A stretch of DNA of 64,000 bases, from contig CALUWF010000004.1 in NCBI GenBank assembly GCA_944324405.1, forward strand, positions 1 through 64,000. The letters are read 5' to 3'. Position 1 is the first letter of the stretch, and the number at the start of each line of letters is the position of its first letter. The stretch is from Candidatus Gastranaerophilales bacterium (lineage in GTDB: Bacteria > Cyanobacteriota > Vampirovibrionia > Gastranaerophilales > Gastranaerophilaceae). The notes under the pieces are model-generated. The model saw only the letters and a program-made list of their open reading frames with translations, had not been told where the DNA came from and ran no database searches. Shown one piece after another: positions 42,782 through 51,534 of this stretch. The position numbers and the translations under genes were made by a program.

Positions 42782-44212
42782 CTAAAATCCTGCCATTGCG
42801 CAGTTTATAATGTCATTTAAAAACGGCGGAATGTACACGCCTAAAATAAATACGATTAAAAGCATGATAAACTGGGGCGCAACCATTGAAAAACAAAGTT
42901 TTTTGCGATTTTTTTCAATAACGGGCGCCTTATCTTCACTTAATTTTGAAAAAGTCATATTAATAATAACTTTGCCTATGCCCCAGAGAATTATCGTCAA
43001 AAGCAGCACAAACAGCGCACAGAGCACATAATGACCTTCAACAAGCATAGTTTTAATCATTAAAAATTCGCTTATAAACAAAACGGAAGTCGGAAAGGCG
43101 CATATTGCAAGGAACGAGAAAACCCACAGCCAGCCTGTTTTCTTATCTGCCTCCATCAGTGCATGCACCGATTTTATTCTTTTTGTTTCATATAATTCAA
43201 GCACATTTCCTGAAGTCAGGAAAAATGAAGCCTTTGCAAGCGAGTGCCCGATTAAATGCAAAATAACCGCATAAAGAGCAGCACCGCCAAGAGCCGTACC
43301 GATTGCCAGAATTCCCATATTCTCAATAGAGGAGTACGCAAGCATTCTTTTATAATTTTTAATATGGTAAACAAAAACCGCAGTCACAAATAAAGATATA
43401 AAACCGCATATTAAAAGCATTGCCCTTGCCCAGACGTCGCATTGTGCGATGTCTAAAATTTTAAATACTCTAACTATTACAAGAAAAGCGGAATTTAAAA
43501 GAGTTGCACTCAAAAGCGCGGATATGGGCGAGGGAGCCTGTGAATGTGCATCGGGCAGCCAGAAATGCATCGGCGCAAGCCCCATTTTTGTACCGAAGCC
43601 AAAGAGCATAAATACAAAAGACATCTTTAACCAGAAAGGATTAAACGCGGAGGCATTTTTGTACAACTGTGCAAAATCAAGCGTATTTAAGTCGCCCTGA
43701 GCGATATTTAAAAATATTATGCCCACAAAAGCAAGCGCAATACCTATCGAGCAGATAAAAACGTATTTCCATGCGGCTTCAATAGAGTGTTTTGTTTTAT
43801 TAAAGTAAATTAAATAAGCGCTTGAAAGCGTTGTCGCCTCTATAAAAATCCAGGCGATACCGAGATTGCTCGAAAGTATGGTGCCTGTCATTGAAAGCAC
43901 AAAAACCATTATCATAAAAGAGTAATGTCCGATTTTTGCGTCGGGATACTCAAAAGTTTTTACATAGCCGTTGTTGTAAAAGGCAACCATTAAAAACACA
44001 AGGGATAAAATAAGCAAAAATATAAGGTTTGTATTATCAACGCTAAAGTAAGGTATGGTGCCGTCTTTGCCTATGCCAAACATTAAAAGTATGCTTGATA
44101 CAAAGTGCAAAATCGCATAAACATTTACCATGGCGCAGTCAAAAGCTTTTTTCTTTACGAGCGCCATTAAAATGCAGGCGATAATCGGAAATATCAAAAT
44201 TGTGTTAATCAT
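42782..44212 (-). CDS. Hydrogenase-4-like antiporter subunit (HyfF type)
   Basis: A 476-residue membrane protein with about 14 helices of the NuoL/M/N antiporter family. The proton-path motifs are visible: the glutamate in IFIEATTLSSAYLIYF, the lysine in AAWKYVFIC, and LAPMHFWLPDAHSQAPSPISA and RMLAYSSIENMG. It is closest in context to HyfF. It would move protons or sodium when the Fe-S arm turns over. It overlaps the HyfE-like gene by 1 nt (TAATG). Confidence 0.9.
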   Translation of the reverse strand: MINTILIFPIIACILMALVKKKAFDCAMVNVYAILHFVSSILLMFGIGKDGTIPYFSVDNTNLIFLLILSLVFLMVAFYNNGYVKTFEYPDAKIGHYSFMIMVFVLSMTGTILSSNLGIAWIFIEATTLSSAYLIYFNKTKHSIEAAWKYVFICSIGIALAFVGIIFLNIAQGDLNTLDFAQLYKNASAFNPFWLKMSFVFMLFGFGTKMGLAPMHFWLPDAHSQAPSPISALLSATLLNSAFLVIVRVFKILDIAQCDVWARAMLLICGFISLFVTAVFVYHIKNYKRMLAYSSIENMGILAIGTALGGAALYAVILHLIGHSLAKASFFLTSGNVLELYETKRIKSVHALMEADKKTGWLWVFSFLAICAFPTSVLFISEFLMIKTMLVEGHYVLCALFVLLLTIILWGIGKVIINMTFSKLSEDKAPVIEKNRKKLCFSMVAPQFIMLLIVFILGVYIPPFLNDIINCAMAGF

Positions 44213-44859
44213 TATTCATAATCCCTTAAATCTGATAAATTTGAAACTTCTAAATCCTTAAACTCTCTGTTAATTTCATTGACAAAAAGTCCGAGTATGT
44301 ATATCGCAATAAATACATCAAGCAAAACACCCATATTTACAAGTACGGGCATTTCTTTTGCAACGGAGAGAGAAAGCAGAAAAATTCCGTTTTCCATAGT
44401 AATAAATTCTATAACGTTTGAAATAATTTTGTGTTTAATTGTAATTAACCACAGACTTATGATAATTATTGCAAGAGAAATACCGAAATACAGAGGCGAA
44501 ATCATTTTCATACCTTCGCTTCCGACAAAGTAATTCGGAGCAATAAACCCCAGAAGCAAAATTATACTTGCAATCACAAGGCAGTAAAAATGCGGAATGT
44601 TTGCACCTATATCACGGCTGATTGCATTTTTTCGCACCACTTTAAACAAAAACCACGGTATTAAAAACGCCTTTACAACAAGGGTTTCAACCGTTAAAAA
44701 AGCAATGTTCAGCGCGCTTTGATGTTGAAAATGGCACGCACAGACAAGAAACAAAAGCACCCCTTGAATTATAAGAAGCCTTATGTGCGACACTATCCTG
44801 CTTGTAGCCGCAAGGTAGAGCATTGTTAGCCCGAGAAGTATTATAAAACCGTTTTCCAT
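44212..44859 (-). CDS. Hydrogenase-4-like membrane subunit (HyfE type)
   Basis: The 215-residue protein has about six helices and is small-subunit HyfE-like, with a NuoK-related C-terminal half (FITMENGIFLLSLSVAKEMPV followed by LVNMGVLLDVF, holding a membrane glutamate). The charged C-terminus LSDLRDYE is cytoplasmic. Position between the HyfC-like and HyfF-like genes is the canonical place. It is 9 nt downstream of its neighbour. Confidence 0.86.
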   Translation of the reverse strand: MENGFIILLGLTMLYLAATSRIVSHIRLLIIQGVLLFLVCACHFQHQSALNIAFLTVETLVVKAFLIPWFLFKVVRKNAISRDIGANIPHFYCLVIASIILLLGFIAPNYFVGSEGMKMISPLYFGISLAIIIISLWLITIKHKIISNVIEFITMENGIFLLSLSVAKEMPVLVNMGVLLDVFIAIYILGLFVNEINREFKDLEVSNLSDLRDYE

Positions 44860-44868
44860 TTTTATTTT

Positions 44869-45786
44869 CTAGCCTCCAAACATCCTTGCAACAACAAGAG
44901 AGAGTACAACAAGCGCAAAAGAACTCATTACAAAAACAAATTCAAAAACGTGCGACATTCTTATCCTTGCGGTTGCAGATTCAATTGTTCCTATGACAAC
45001 AGATATTAAAAACATCAATGCAATGTATAAAAGCGCGCTTATACCGAGGCTCAGCCCCTGAGGTATAACAATAGCGGCAATTAAAGAGGATAAAAGGAGC
45101 ATTTTTATGCCCGAAGCCCAGCTTATAATCGCCAAATCAGCGGCTGAATTATCCAAAATCATTACCTCATGAATCATTGTAAGTTCAAGGTGGGTTGCAG
45201 GGTCATCAACAGGCACTCTGGAGCCTTCCGTCAAAATCATTATAAAAAGTACAAGTATTGCAAAAATACAAATTAAAACACCGTATCCGCCGGAATTTTG
45301 AATAATTTTGCCGAGCGAGTCAAAAGTAAAATTGCCGCACAGTGCCATAACAGAAGCAAGGAGCATAAAAAATGCAGGCTCGACTATTGTTGTAAAACAA
45401 GCCTCCCTGGAGGCACCCATACCTTCAAAGCTGCTTCCGGTGTCCATTGCGCTTATTAGCGAGAAGAATTTTGAGAGGCTTAAAATGTATGCAAAAAGTA
45501 TAAAACCCGCTGGGATTGTTATTATTGCACTTGAGGCCGCAAGCGGAACAAAAAGTGCCGCGAACAAAGTGCTTGAGAGTATTATAACGGGCGCTATTTT
45601 AAAAACGCCGCTTGTGGTTTTACTTATCACAAAGTCCTTTTTCATCAGTTTTATAAAATCCCACAAGGGCTGAAATACTGACGCCCCGTATCTTCCGCCC
45701 CAGAAAGCCTTTGTCTTTTTAATGACACCGAGCATTAAAAAAGGCAAAAACAAAACAATTATTAAGTTTAAAATTTTAAGTCCCAT
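44869..45786 (-). CDS. Hydrogenase-4-like membrane subunit (HyfC/NuoH type)
   Basis: The 305-residue membrane protein has eight helices of the complex I subunit NuoH family, the module that joins the Fe-S arm to the membrane pump. Motifs include RYGASVFQPLWDFIKLMKKD and the EGSRVPVDDPATHLELTMIH loop, which is nearly invariant in HyfC/HycD. It lies 6 nt after the HyfB-like gene. Confidence 0.91.
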   Translation of the reverse strand: MGLKILNLIIVLFLPFLMLGVIKKTKAFWGGRYGASVFQPLWDFIKLMKKDFVISKTTSGVFKIAPVIILSSTLFAALFVPLAASSAIITIPAGFILFAYILSLSKFFSLISAMDTGSSFEGMGASREACFTTIVEPAFFMLLASVMALCGNFTFDSLGKIIQNSGGYGVLICIFAILVLFIMILTEGSRVPVDDPATHLELTMIHEVMILDNSAADLAIISWASGIKMLLLSSLIAAIVIPQGLSLGISALLYIALMFLISVVIGTIESATARIRMSHVFEFVFVMSSFALVVLSLVVARMFGG

Positions 45787-45792
45787 TTTTTA

Positions 45793-47769
45793 CTATCCTA
45801 TAAACAAACATCCGATTATTATTAAAACAAGGAAAATAAGCCCGTATTTTATATAGCTTTGAATATTTCCGCTCTGCATTGCCTCAAATTTTGACAAAAA
45901 CCATTCGTCAAATTTAACAAGCGGCTTTAATATATAGGCTTCTTCAATGTCATCAATATGCAGGCTGAAATGAGCGCTTTTTGGGAAAAGCTGTTTTGGT
46001 TTTTCAATATCAAAAACCTTTTTAAACAAAGGTCTTAACATTGACAAAAACGGGCTTGCATAAGATGACGCGCTGTACTGCATGCGGCTGTTTCCTCTGT
46101 CATATCCGCAGCCCCAGGTGTTGTGAAGCTGCACTTTATTTGAAAATTTCATTTTAATAAAGAGCAAAACAAGAGTGAAGAGTATAAAACCAAGCGCACA
46201 GAACGAAATTGTACTCATTAAATCACAGCATTCAAAAGATGAAGCGTAATTTAAACCCGAAACCGTGCTTGCCGCTTCAAGTACATATTTTAAAATATAC
46301 TGCGGGAATACACCTATTAAAAGTGCAAGAATTGCCAGAAATCCCATCGGGAAAAGCATTGATTTTTCAACGTCATCCTTTGGCATTTGGGCATTTTCAC
46401 TCCTTGGCATGCCAAGAAATATTATGCTGAAAGCCTTTGTAAAACATAAAACAGCCATTGTACCCACAAGCGCAAGCGCGGCGATTGCAAATATTAAAGC
46501 GATAAGTGCAAAAAAGTCATTTATTAAAAGACCCTTTAACATGCCAAAGTATATTAAAAACTCGCTTATAAAGCCGTTAAACGGAGGAAGTGCACATATT
46601 GCAACCGAGCCGATTAAAAACAAAACCGCACTGTAGGGCATGGTTTTTATCAATCCGCCCAAAATTTCAATGTTTCGCGTATGTGTTTTTAAATAAACTC
46701 CGCCCGCACTCAAAAATAACAGTTCTTTAAATATTGAGTGGTTGAGTATATGCAAAATGCCTCCGCCGAAACCAAGCGCACTCACAAGCGGCTGATTATA
46801 GCACATACCGAGCATGCCGACACCTATACCCGTGCCGATTATTCCTATGTTTTCAATGGAGTGGTAGGCAAGGAGCCTTTTTAAGTCGTGCTGGGTTATG
46901 GCGTAGAGCACCCCGTAGAGTGCCGATATTAAAGAAATTATTAAAACCGTATATGCAATTGCCTTTGAAGGGGCGCCGCAAATTGAGAGCATTCTTAAAA
47001 TCCCGTAAATGCCCGTTTTAATCATAACCCCCGACATAATTGCGCTCACATGGCTCGGTGCGGCAGGGTGCGCATCAGGCAGCCAGTTGTGAAAAGGTAC
47101 AAAACCCGCCTTTGTTCCAAAACCTATAAACGCAAGAGCAAAAACAATGCCTGCAATTTCTTTATTCTCGCCAAGCGCAAGGGTAAATCCCGAAAAATCG
47201 TACGCGCCCGAGGTAATTGCGCAAATTGCAAATGCAAGTATTATAAAAATCACGCTGATGTGCATAAAAACAAGGTATTTAATGCCTGCGCCAAGCACCT
47301 CTTTTTTATCCGACTCAAATATAACAAGGAAAAACGAACTGAGCGACATAATTTCCCAGAAAATTAAAAACATCAACGCGTTTGTACAGGTTATAACAAG
47401 GAGCATTGATGCTATTAAAAGGGTCAGAAAAATTATATGAGAGTTAATATTTTTTGCTTTTTGTAAATAAGGTTTTAAATACCCGTTTGAATAAATAACC
47501 CCCATTAAACCCATAACACATATTACAACCACAAAAAATGCACTTAAGGGGTCAAGCGCAAATTTAACCGTTTTAAATACAGGGTTAAAATTAAACATAA
47601 ATGCAATATTTTGATTATTAAAAAATACTTCAAGTGCAGGTATCAAGCATAGGATTGAACCTATTGAAGATAAAAGTGCAAGTGTTTTAAGCTTAAATTG
47701 TTTTTCAAGGGCAAGAGGGCAAAAACCCGCAAGCAGATAAAATAAAATTCCGGTAAAAAATAATTCCAT
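45793..47769 (-). CDS. Hydrogenase-4-like antiporter subunit (HyfB type)
   Basis: The 658-residue membrane protein of the NuoL/HyfB type is first in the operon. It has about 15-16 helices and the motifs FLIFWEIMSLSSFFLVIFES (membrane glutamate), FVPFHNWLPDAHPAAPSHVS and RLLAYHSIENIGIIGTG. A long C-terminal soluble stretch (HNTWGCGYDRGNSRMQYSAS) and a terminal anchor helix are typical of HyfB. Two antiporter-type subunits (this and the HyfF-like one) give the complex two likely ion paths. Confidence 0.9.
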   Translation of the reverse strand: MELFFTGILFYLLAGFCPLALEKQFKLKTLALLSSIGSILCLIPALEVFFNNQNIAFMFNFNPVFKTVKFALDPLSAFFVVVICVMGLMGVIYSNGYLKPYLQKAKNINSHIIFLTLLIASMLLVITCTNALMFLIFWEIMSLSSFFLVIFESDKKEVLGAGIKYLVFMHISVIFIILAFAICAITSGAYDFSGFTLALGENKEIAGIVFALAFIGFGTKAGFVPFHNWLPDAHPAAPSHVSAIMSGVMIKTGIYGILRMLSICGAPSKAIAYTVLIISLISALYGVLYAITQHDLKRLLAYHSIENIGIIGTGIGVGMLGMCYNQPLVSALGFGGGILHILNHSIFKELLFLSAGGVYLKTHTRNIEILGGLIKTMPYSAVLFLIGSVAICALPPFNGFISEFLIYFGMLKGLLINDFFALIALIFAIAALALVGTMAVLCFTKAFSIIFLGMPRSENAQMPKDDVEKSMLFPMGFLAILALLIGVFPQYILKYVLEAASTVSGLNYASSFECCDLMSTISFCALGFILFTLVLLFIKMKFSNKVQLHNTWGCGYDRGNSRMQYSASSYASPFLSMLRPLFKKVFDIEKPKQLFPKSAHFSLHIDDIEEAYILKPLVKFDEWFLSKFEAMQSGNIQSYIKYGLIFLVLIIIGCLFIG

Positions 47770-48031
47770 ACTTCCATCCCAAAGTTCGACTGAGTATTAA
47801 TAACAAACGGTGTTATAAAACTAACAAAACTTAATGTCAAGTGTGAATTTTACAATTAAAAATTCCCCCTTGAAAATTTAATTTTACGATATAAAATTTT
47901 GGTTGCGACTTTTGGTCATTAACAACTTAAGATTTTATACAGAGCCGTATAGCCTTATATGCACCGTATTTAAACGCTGTTTTATCAGCGTGTTGTTAAT
48001 GTCTGTAAATTGAAAAAGGAGAAAATTAAAA
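47770..48031. promoter_or_regulatory. Divergent gap with a structured leader before the formate-type channel
   Basis: A 262-nt gap between two divergent genes. CATTAACAAC (47917-47926) and GTTGTTAATG (47992-48001) are perfect 10-bp complements enclosing 65 nt. That loop includes a hairpin CGCTG-TTTTAT-CAGCG (47975-47990) right against the closing arm. This is the shape of a multi-branch RNA domain. A clear ribosome site (AAAAAGGAG) follows 15 nt later. It could be a metabolite- or protein-sensing leader of the downstream channel gene. No riboswitch class is recognised. Confidence 0.4.
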
Positions 48032-48904
48032 ATGACAACACAACAAAATCTTGATACAAAAGACTGTATCTCGCCAAGTCATGTGGCGCATGAAATTGCG
48101 GATAACGTTATGCCCGCAAAAGCGAACTTCAGAAAATCAAAAACTTTTGTGCTTGCAATAGCGGCGGGCGCACTCATCGCTTTTGGCGCACAGGTGTCGC
48201 TAAACGTTATGACGGGAACGGAAGCTGTCAGCTGGGGTTTTGCAAAGCTAATCGGTGCAATGACTTTTGCAACAGGGCTTATGATGGTAGTTTTAACCGG
48301 TGCAGAGCTTTTTACCGGTAATGTTATGATGACATTTTCGGTAATAGAAAAGAAAACAAGCCTTGCAAAATTACTGAGAAACTGGACAATTGTTTATTTC
48401 GGCAACTTTGTAGGCTCGGTGCTTCTGGCAACGATAATCTACTTTACGGGCTGTTCGCACAACTCGCATGAAGCACTCGGGGTTTTAGGCTTAACAACCG
48501 CATACACAAAGGTAAACTTAACTTTTGTTGAAGCATTTACAAGAGGTATTTTATGTAACTGGCTTGTTTGTCTTGCAATTTGGATGGCTTCCTCCTCACG
48601 CCACGTTATAGGTAAAATTTTTGCAATATTTTTCCCGATTACAACGTTTGTGGCTTCAGGCTATGAGCACAGTATTGCAAATATGTACTTTATCTCAAAC
48701 GGCTTATTCTTAAAAGCAACACCGGCTATTGCGGCAGCATCGGGCTACACGGCGGAACAACTTGCAACTTTAAATATTAAATCGTTCCTTCTGGGCAACC
48801 TTTTGCCTGTTACTCTGGGTAATATGGTCGGCGCTTTTGTATTTGTCGTCCTGTTATTCTGGACTGCATATTTAAGAGATGACCATGGAAAAGATATAAA
48901 ATAA
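48032..48904 (+). CDS. Formate/nitrite transporter family channel
   Basis: A 290-residue FNT-family pentameric channel with six helices. MPAKANFRKSKTFVLAIAAG, AFGAQVSLNVMTG, LTGAELFTGNVMMTF (the conserved N-V-M region), NWLVCLAIWMA and the central-histidine stretch ASGYEHSIANMYFI are visible. It moves formate, nitrite or other small monoanions with protons. The adjacent hydrogenase-4-like operon and CoA-transferase suggest formate or a short-chain acid, but substrate cannot be assigned. A strong ribosome site (AAGGAG) and a structured leader precede it. Confidence 0.93.
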   Translation: MTTQQNLDTKDCISPSHVAHEIADNVMPAKANFRKSKTFVLAIAAGALIAFGAQVSLNVMTGTEAVSWGFAKLIGAMTFATGLMMVVLTGAELFTGNVMMTFSVIEKKTSLAKLLRNWTIVYFGNFVGSVLLATIIYFTGCSHNSHEALGVLGLTTAYTKVNLTFVEAFTRGILCNWLVCLAIWMASSSRHVIGKIFAIFFPITTFVASGYEHSIANMYFISNGLFLKATPAIAAASGYTAEQLATLNIKSFLLGNLLPVTLGNMVGAFVFVVLLFWTAYLRDDHGKDIK

Positions 48905-48910
48905 TAATAA

Positions 48911-48933
48911 AAGGCGCTCGACAAGGGCGCCTT
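48911..48933 (+). terminator. Probable terminator after the FNT channel gene
   Basis: AAGGCGC pairs with GCGCCTT around a 9-nt loop, followed by AATTTATTTAT. The T-run is imperfect. Confidence 0.55.
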
Positions 48934-48951
48934 AATTTATTTATCGGGGCA

Positions 48952-50163
48952 ATGAAAAAGATTTTATTAAGCGTTATTTCTCTTTTTGTTTTTATGCCGT
49001 TTTGCCTTTGCGCGCAGGATGAAATCCGGCTGGAAGAAAATTTTGACGAGCCTGACGGAGATTTTATCCAAAACGTAACAGGCAAAACAAAAGAAGAAAT
49101 AAATCATGAACTTCAACAAGACAAAGATAACTTTTTATCAAATATGATAAAAGCGCCCAAAGAAGTGGTTAAACTGCAAATAGAGCGCACGGACGTACCT
49201 TCACAGCTGTTAAAAGATCAGCTGACAATGAAATTTGACAGGGGGCCGCTCGAGAGTCTGCACACCTGGGTTGCTTTGCAGGGCAACATTACAACGCAGA
49301 TGAATGAAAACTCGGACACCGATACGAAATTCAACATGGCGTTAATAAATATAATATTTGACGGAAAATTCAGGGGAGGCAAGGAAGGTTTCCGCTTAAT
49401 GCTTGATCCTACCCCGACCCACTCCCACGGATTTTTTCAGCAGCTTGTACAGGATGCCTATTTTGAAACAAACAGAATACCTCATCACAATATCTTAATC
49501 GGTAATTCCCGCCCCGGCGTAGGGTACGAAGGCGCACAATCTCCCTATACCCTGCCTTTTGTAGCCCGCTCGCAAATTTCAAGAAATCTTGCAAACGTAA
49601 GAAAATTCGGACTAAGAGTGAGGGGGGATTATTCCCTTGTTGATTACGATTTTGGCGGCTACAGCTCTGATACTTTTTTTCAGGAGTTTTTCCCGGGCTT
49701 TGAATTTGACGGATGGGTAAACTTAAAGCCTCTCGGTAAAACTGACGGCAAATGGGGAAAAATTGTGGCAGGCGGCGGAATTGTCGCGGGCAAAAGGCAC
49801 TCCTGGGACTATTTTATGACGGGTGCCGCATTAAGCTATGAATATAAAAAATTCTGGGCAAGGGCGGAGTATGCAAATTCCGACGGGTCAAACGGCGGCA
49901 GCGGCCCCACAAACAAAGGAGCAGAGGGCTTTTATGTAACTGCGGCATATCATCTTACAAAAAAAATAGAATTACTTGCAAGATATGATGAATTTAACCC
50001 CGATAAATCAAAAAATCACAACAGCACGCGCGAGTACACCGCAGGGCTAAACTACTACATAAAAGGTCAGGCGCTGAAGCTTATTTTAAATTACGTCTAC
50101 TGCCAAAACGACACAAAAGACGACTCGCATAAAATTATCGTTGGCACACAAATTGTACTGTAG
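48952..50163 (+). CDS. Outer membrane beta-barrel protein (porin-like)
   Basis: A 403-residue protein with a signal peptide (MKKILLSVISLFVFMPFCLCA) and an acidic segment with a coiled-coil-like region (25-75). A barrel of alternating aromatic/polar strands (about 85-403) ends in VGTQIVL. The barrel resembles phosphate-selective porin O/P (Porin_O_P)-type proteins, with FGLRVRGDYSLVDYDFGG and ELLARYDEFNPDKS. It likely admits anionic solutes, matching the neighbouring anion channel, but this is inference. The distance and terminator suggest separate transcription from the channel. Confidence 0.82.
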   Translation: MKKILLSVISLFVFMPFCLCAQDEIRLEENFDEPDGDFIQNVTGKTKEEINHELQQDKDNFLSNMIKAPKEVVKLQIERTDVPSQLLKDQLTMKFDRGPLESLHTWVALQGNITTQMNENSDTDTKFNMALINIIFDGKFRGGKEGFRLMLDPTPTHSHGFFQQLVQDAYFETNRIPHHNILIGNSRPGVGYEGAQSPYTLPFVARSQISRNLANVRKFGLRVRGDYSLVDYDFGGYSSDTFFQEFFPGFEFDGWVNLKPLGKTDGKWGKIVAGGGIVAGKRHSWDYFMTGAALSYEYKKFWARAEYANSDGSNGGSGPTNKGAEGFYVTAAYHLTKKIELLARYDEFNPDKSKNHNSTREYTAGLNYYIKGQALKLILNYVYCQNDTKDDSHKIIVGTQIVL

Positions 50164-50189
50164 GCAAATTTGTGCTATATTTTTATGGT

Positions 50190-50840
50190 ATGAAAAAAGT
50201 AGTTTCCGTACATGATGCCATAGAGTTAATAAAAGACGGCGCCAGTATAATGATTGGGGGCTTTTTAAGCTGCGGAACGCCTGATAAGCTGATTGATGAG
50301 CTTGTAAAACAGGGCAAAAAAAATCTTACGATGATTTGCAATGATACTTCTTATCCGAACACGGATAAAGGCAAGATAATTGCAAATAAACTTGTAAAAA
50401 AACTTATCGCGGCGCACATCGGTACAAACCCGGATACGGGCGCACAAATGCACAACGGCGAAATTGAAGTCGAACTTGTCCCCATGGGCACGCTGGTTGA
50501 AAAAATAAGAGCCAAAGGCGCGGGGCTGGGCGGAGTTCTGACACAAACCGGCGTGGGTACAATTTTAGAAGAAAACAAAGAAACTATTGAAATCGAAGGG
50601 AAAAAATTTATATTTGAAAAGCCTCTGGGGGCGGATTTTGCACTCATTTACGGCACTAAGGTGGACAGCTTCGGAAATGTTGCATTTTACGGAACGACAA
50701 GAAACTTTAACACCGTTATGGCAACGGCGGCGGATACCGTAATTGTACAGGCGGACGAGCTTGTTGACTGCCTTGACCCTAATGATGTCGTAATCCCGGG
50801 GTTGTTTGTTGATTATATCGTAAAACGCGAGGAAAATTAA
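50190..50840 (+). CDS. atoD: Acetate/acetoacetate-type CoA-transferase, alpha subunit
   Basis: A 216-residue family I CoA-transferase alpha subunit: VHDAIELIKDGASIMIGGFL at the N-terminus, GxxxCGTP, ELVPMGTLVEKIRAKGAGLG and the GVLTQTGVGT segment. ATG 50190 begins the conserved part; a GTG at 50172 would add six residues, and neither has a good ribosome site. With the beta subunit it moves CoA between short-chain acids (acetate, acetoacetate, butyrate). The last base of its stop codon is the first base of the beta subunit start. Confidence 0.9.
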   Translation: MKKVVSVHDAIELIKDGASIMIGGFLSCGTPDKLIDELVKQGKKNLTMICNDTSYPNTDKGKIIANKLVKKLIAAHIGTNPDTGAQMHNGEIEVELVPMGTLVEKIRAKGAGLGGVLTQTGVGTILEENKETIEIEGKKFIFEKPLGADFALIYGTKVDSFGNVAFYGTTRNFNTVMATAADTVIVQADELVDCLDPNDVVIPGLFVDYIVKREEN

Positions 50841-51520
50841 TGCTTAGCGCACAAATCGGGATGACAAAAGAAAAAATAAGGGAAATAATTGCAAAACGGG
50901 CGGCGCGCGAGTTCAAAAGGGGCGATGTCGTTACTTTGGGAATAGGCTTGCCGACAGAGGTTGCAAATTATGTACCCGATGAAACAAGGGTAATTTTTCA
51001 ATCCGAAAACGGTCTTTTGGGCGCAGGCAGGCTGCACAAGGGAGAAAGACCCGACCCCAGAATTATAAACGCCGGAGGTGCCTATGTGGAGCCTACTATG
51101 GGGTGCTGCTTTTATGATACTTTAATGGCATTTACGATTATGCGAGGCGGGCACATCGACGCGACCGTTTTAGGGGCGCTTCAGGTAGACGGCTTTGGCA
51201 ACATTGCAAGCTGGATGATTCCGAATAAATTTGTTCCCGGGATGGGAGGCTCAATGGATCTTGTTGTCGGCTCAAAAAGAGTAATCGTTGTTATGGAGCA
51301 CACATCCAAGGGGCAGATAAAAATAGTTAAAGAGTGCAATTTGCCGCTTACCGCGCGCGGCGAGGTTGATTTGATTATAACGGAACGCTGCGTTTTTGAT
51401 GTTACGCCAAAAGGACTTTTGATGCGCGAAATTAATCCTTTTTTCACGCTTGATGAAATAAAAGCTTCCACAGGCACAAGTTTTATTGTGGCAGATGATT
51501 TGAAGGATATGACCGCATAA
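50840..51520 (+). CDS. atoA: Acetate/acetoacetate-type CoA-transferase, beta subunit
   Basis: The 226-residue beta subunit holds the catalytic glutamate in FQSENGLLGAG. GIGLPTEVANYV, GGHIDATVLGALQVDGFGNI and GKMVPGMGGSMDL-type sequence (here NKFVPGMGGSMDLV) are typical. It begins at ATG 50840, preceded by GAGG. No thiolase or acyl-CoA dehydrogenase lies next to the pair, so it may serve acid uptake or fermentation end-steps and not a full acetoacetate pathway. Confidence 0.92.
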   Translation: MLSAQIGMTKEKIREIIAKRAAREFKRGDVVTLGIGLPTEVANYVPDETRVIFQSENGLLGAGRLHKGERPDPRIINAGGAYVEPTMGCCFYDTLMAFTIMRGGHIDATVLGALQVDGFGNIASWMIPNKFVPGMGGSMDLVVGSKRVIVVMEHTSKGQIKIVKECNLPLTARGEVDLIITERCVFDVTPKGLLMREINPFFTLDEIKASTGTSFIVADDLKDMTA

Positions 51521-51534
51521 ACAAATGCATTACA

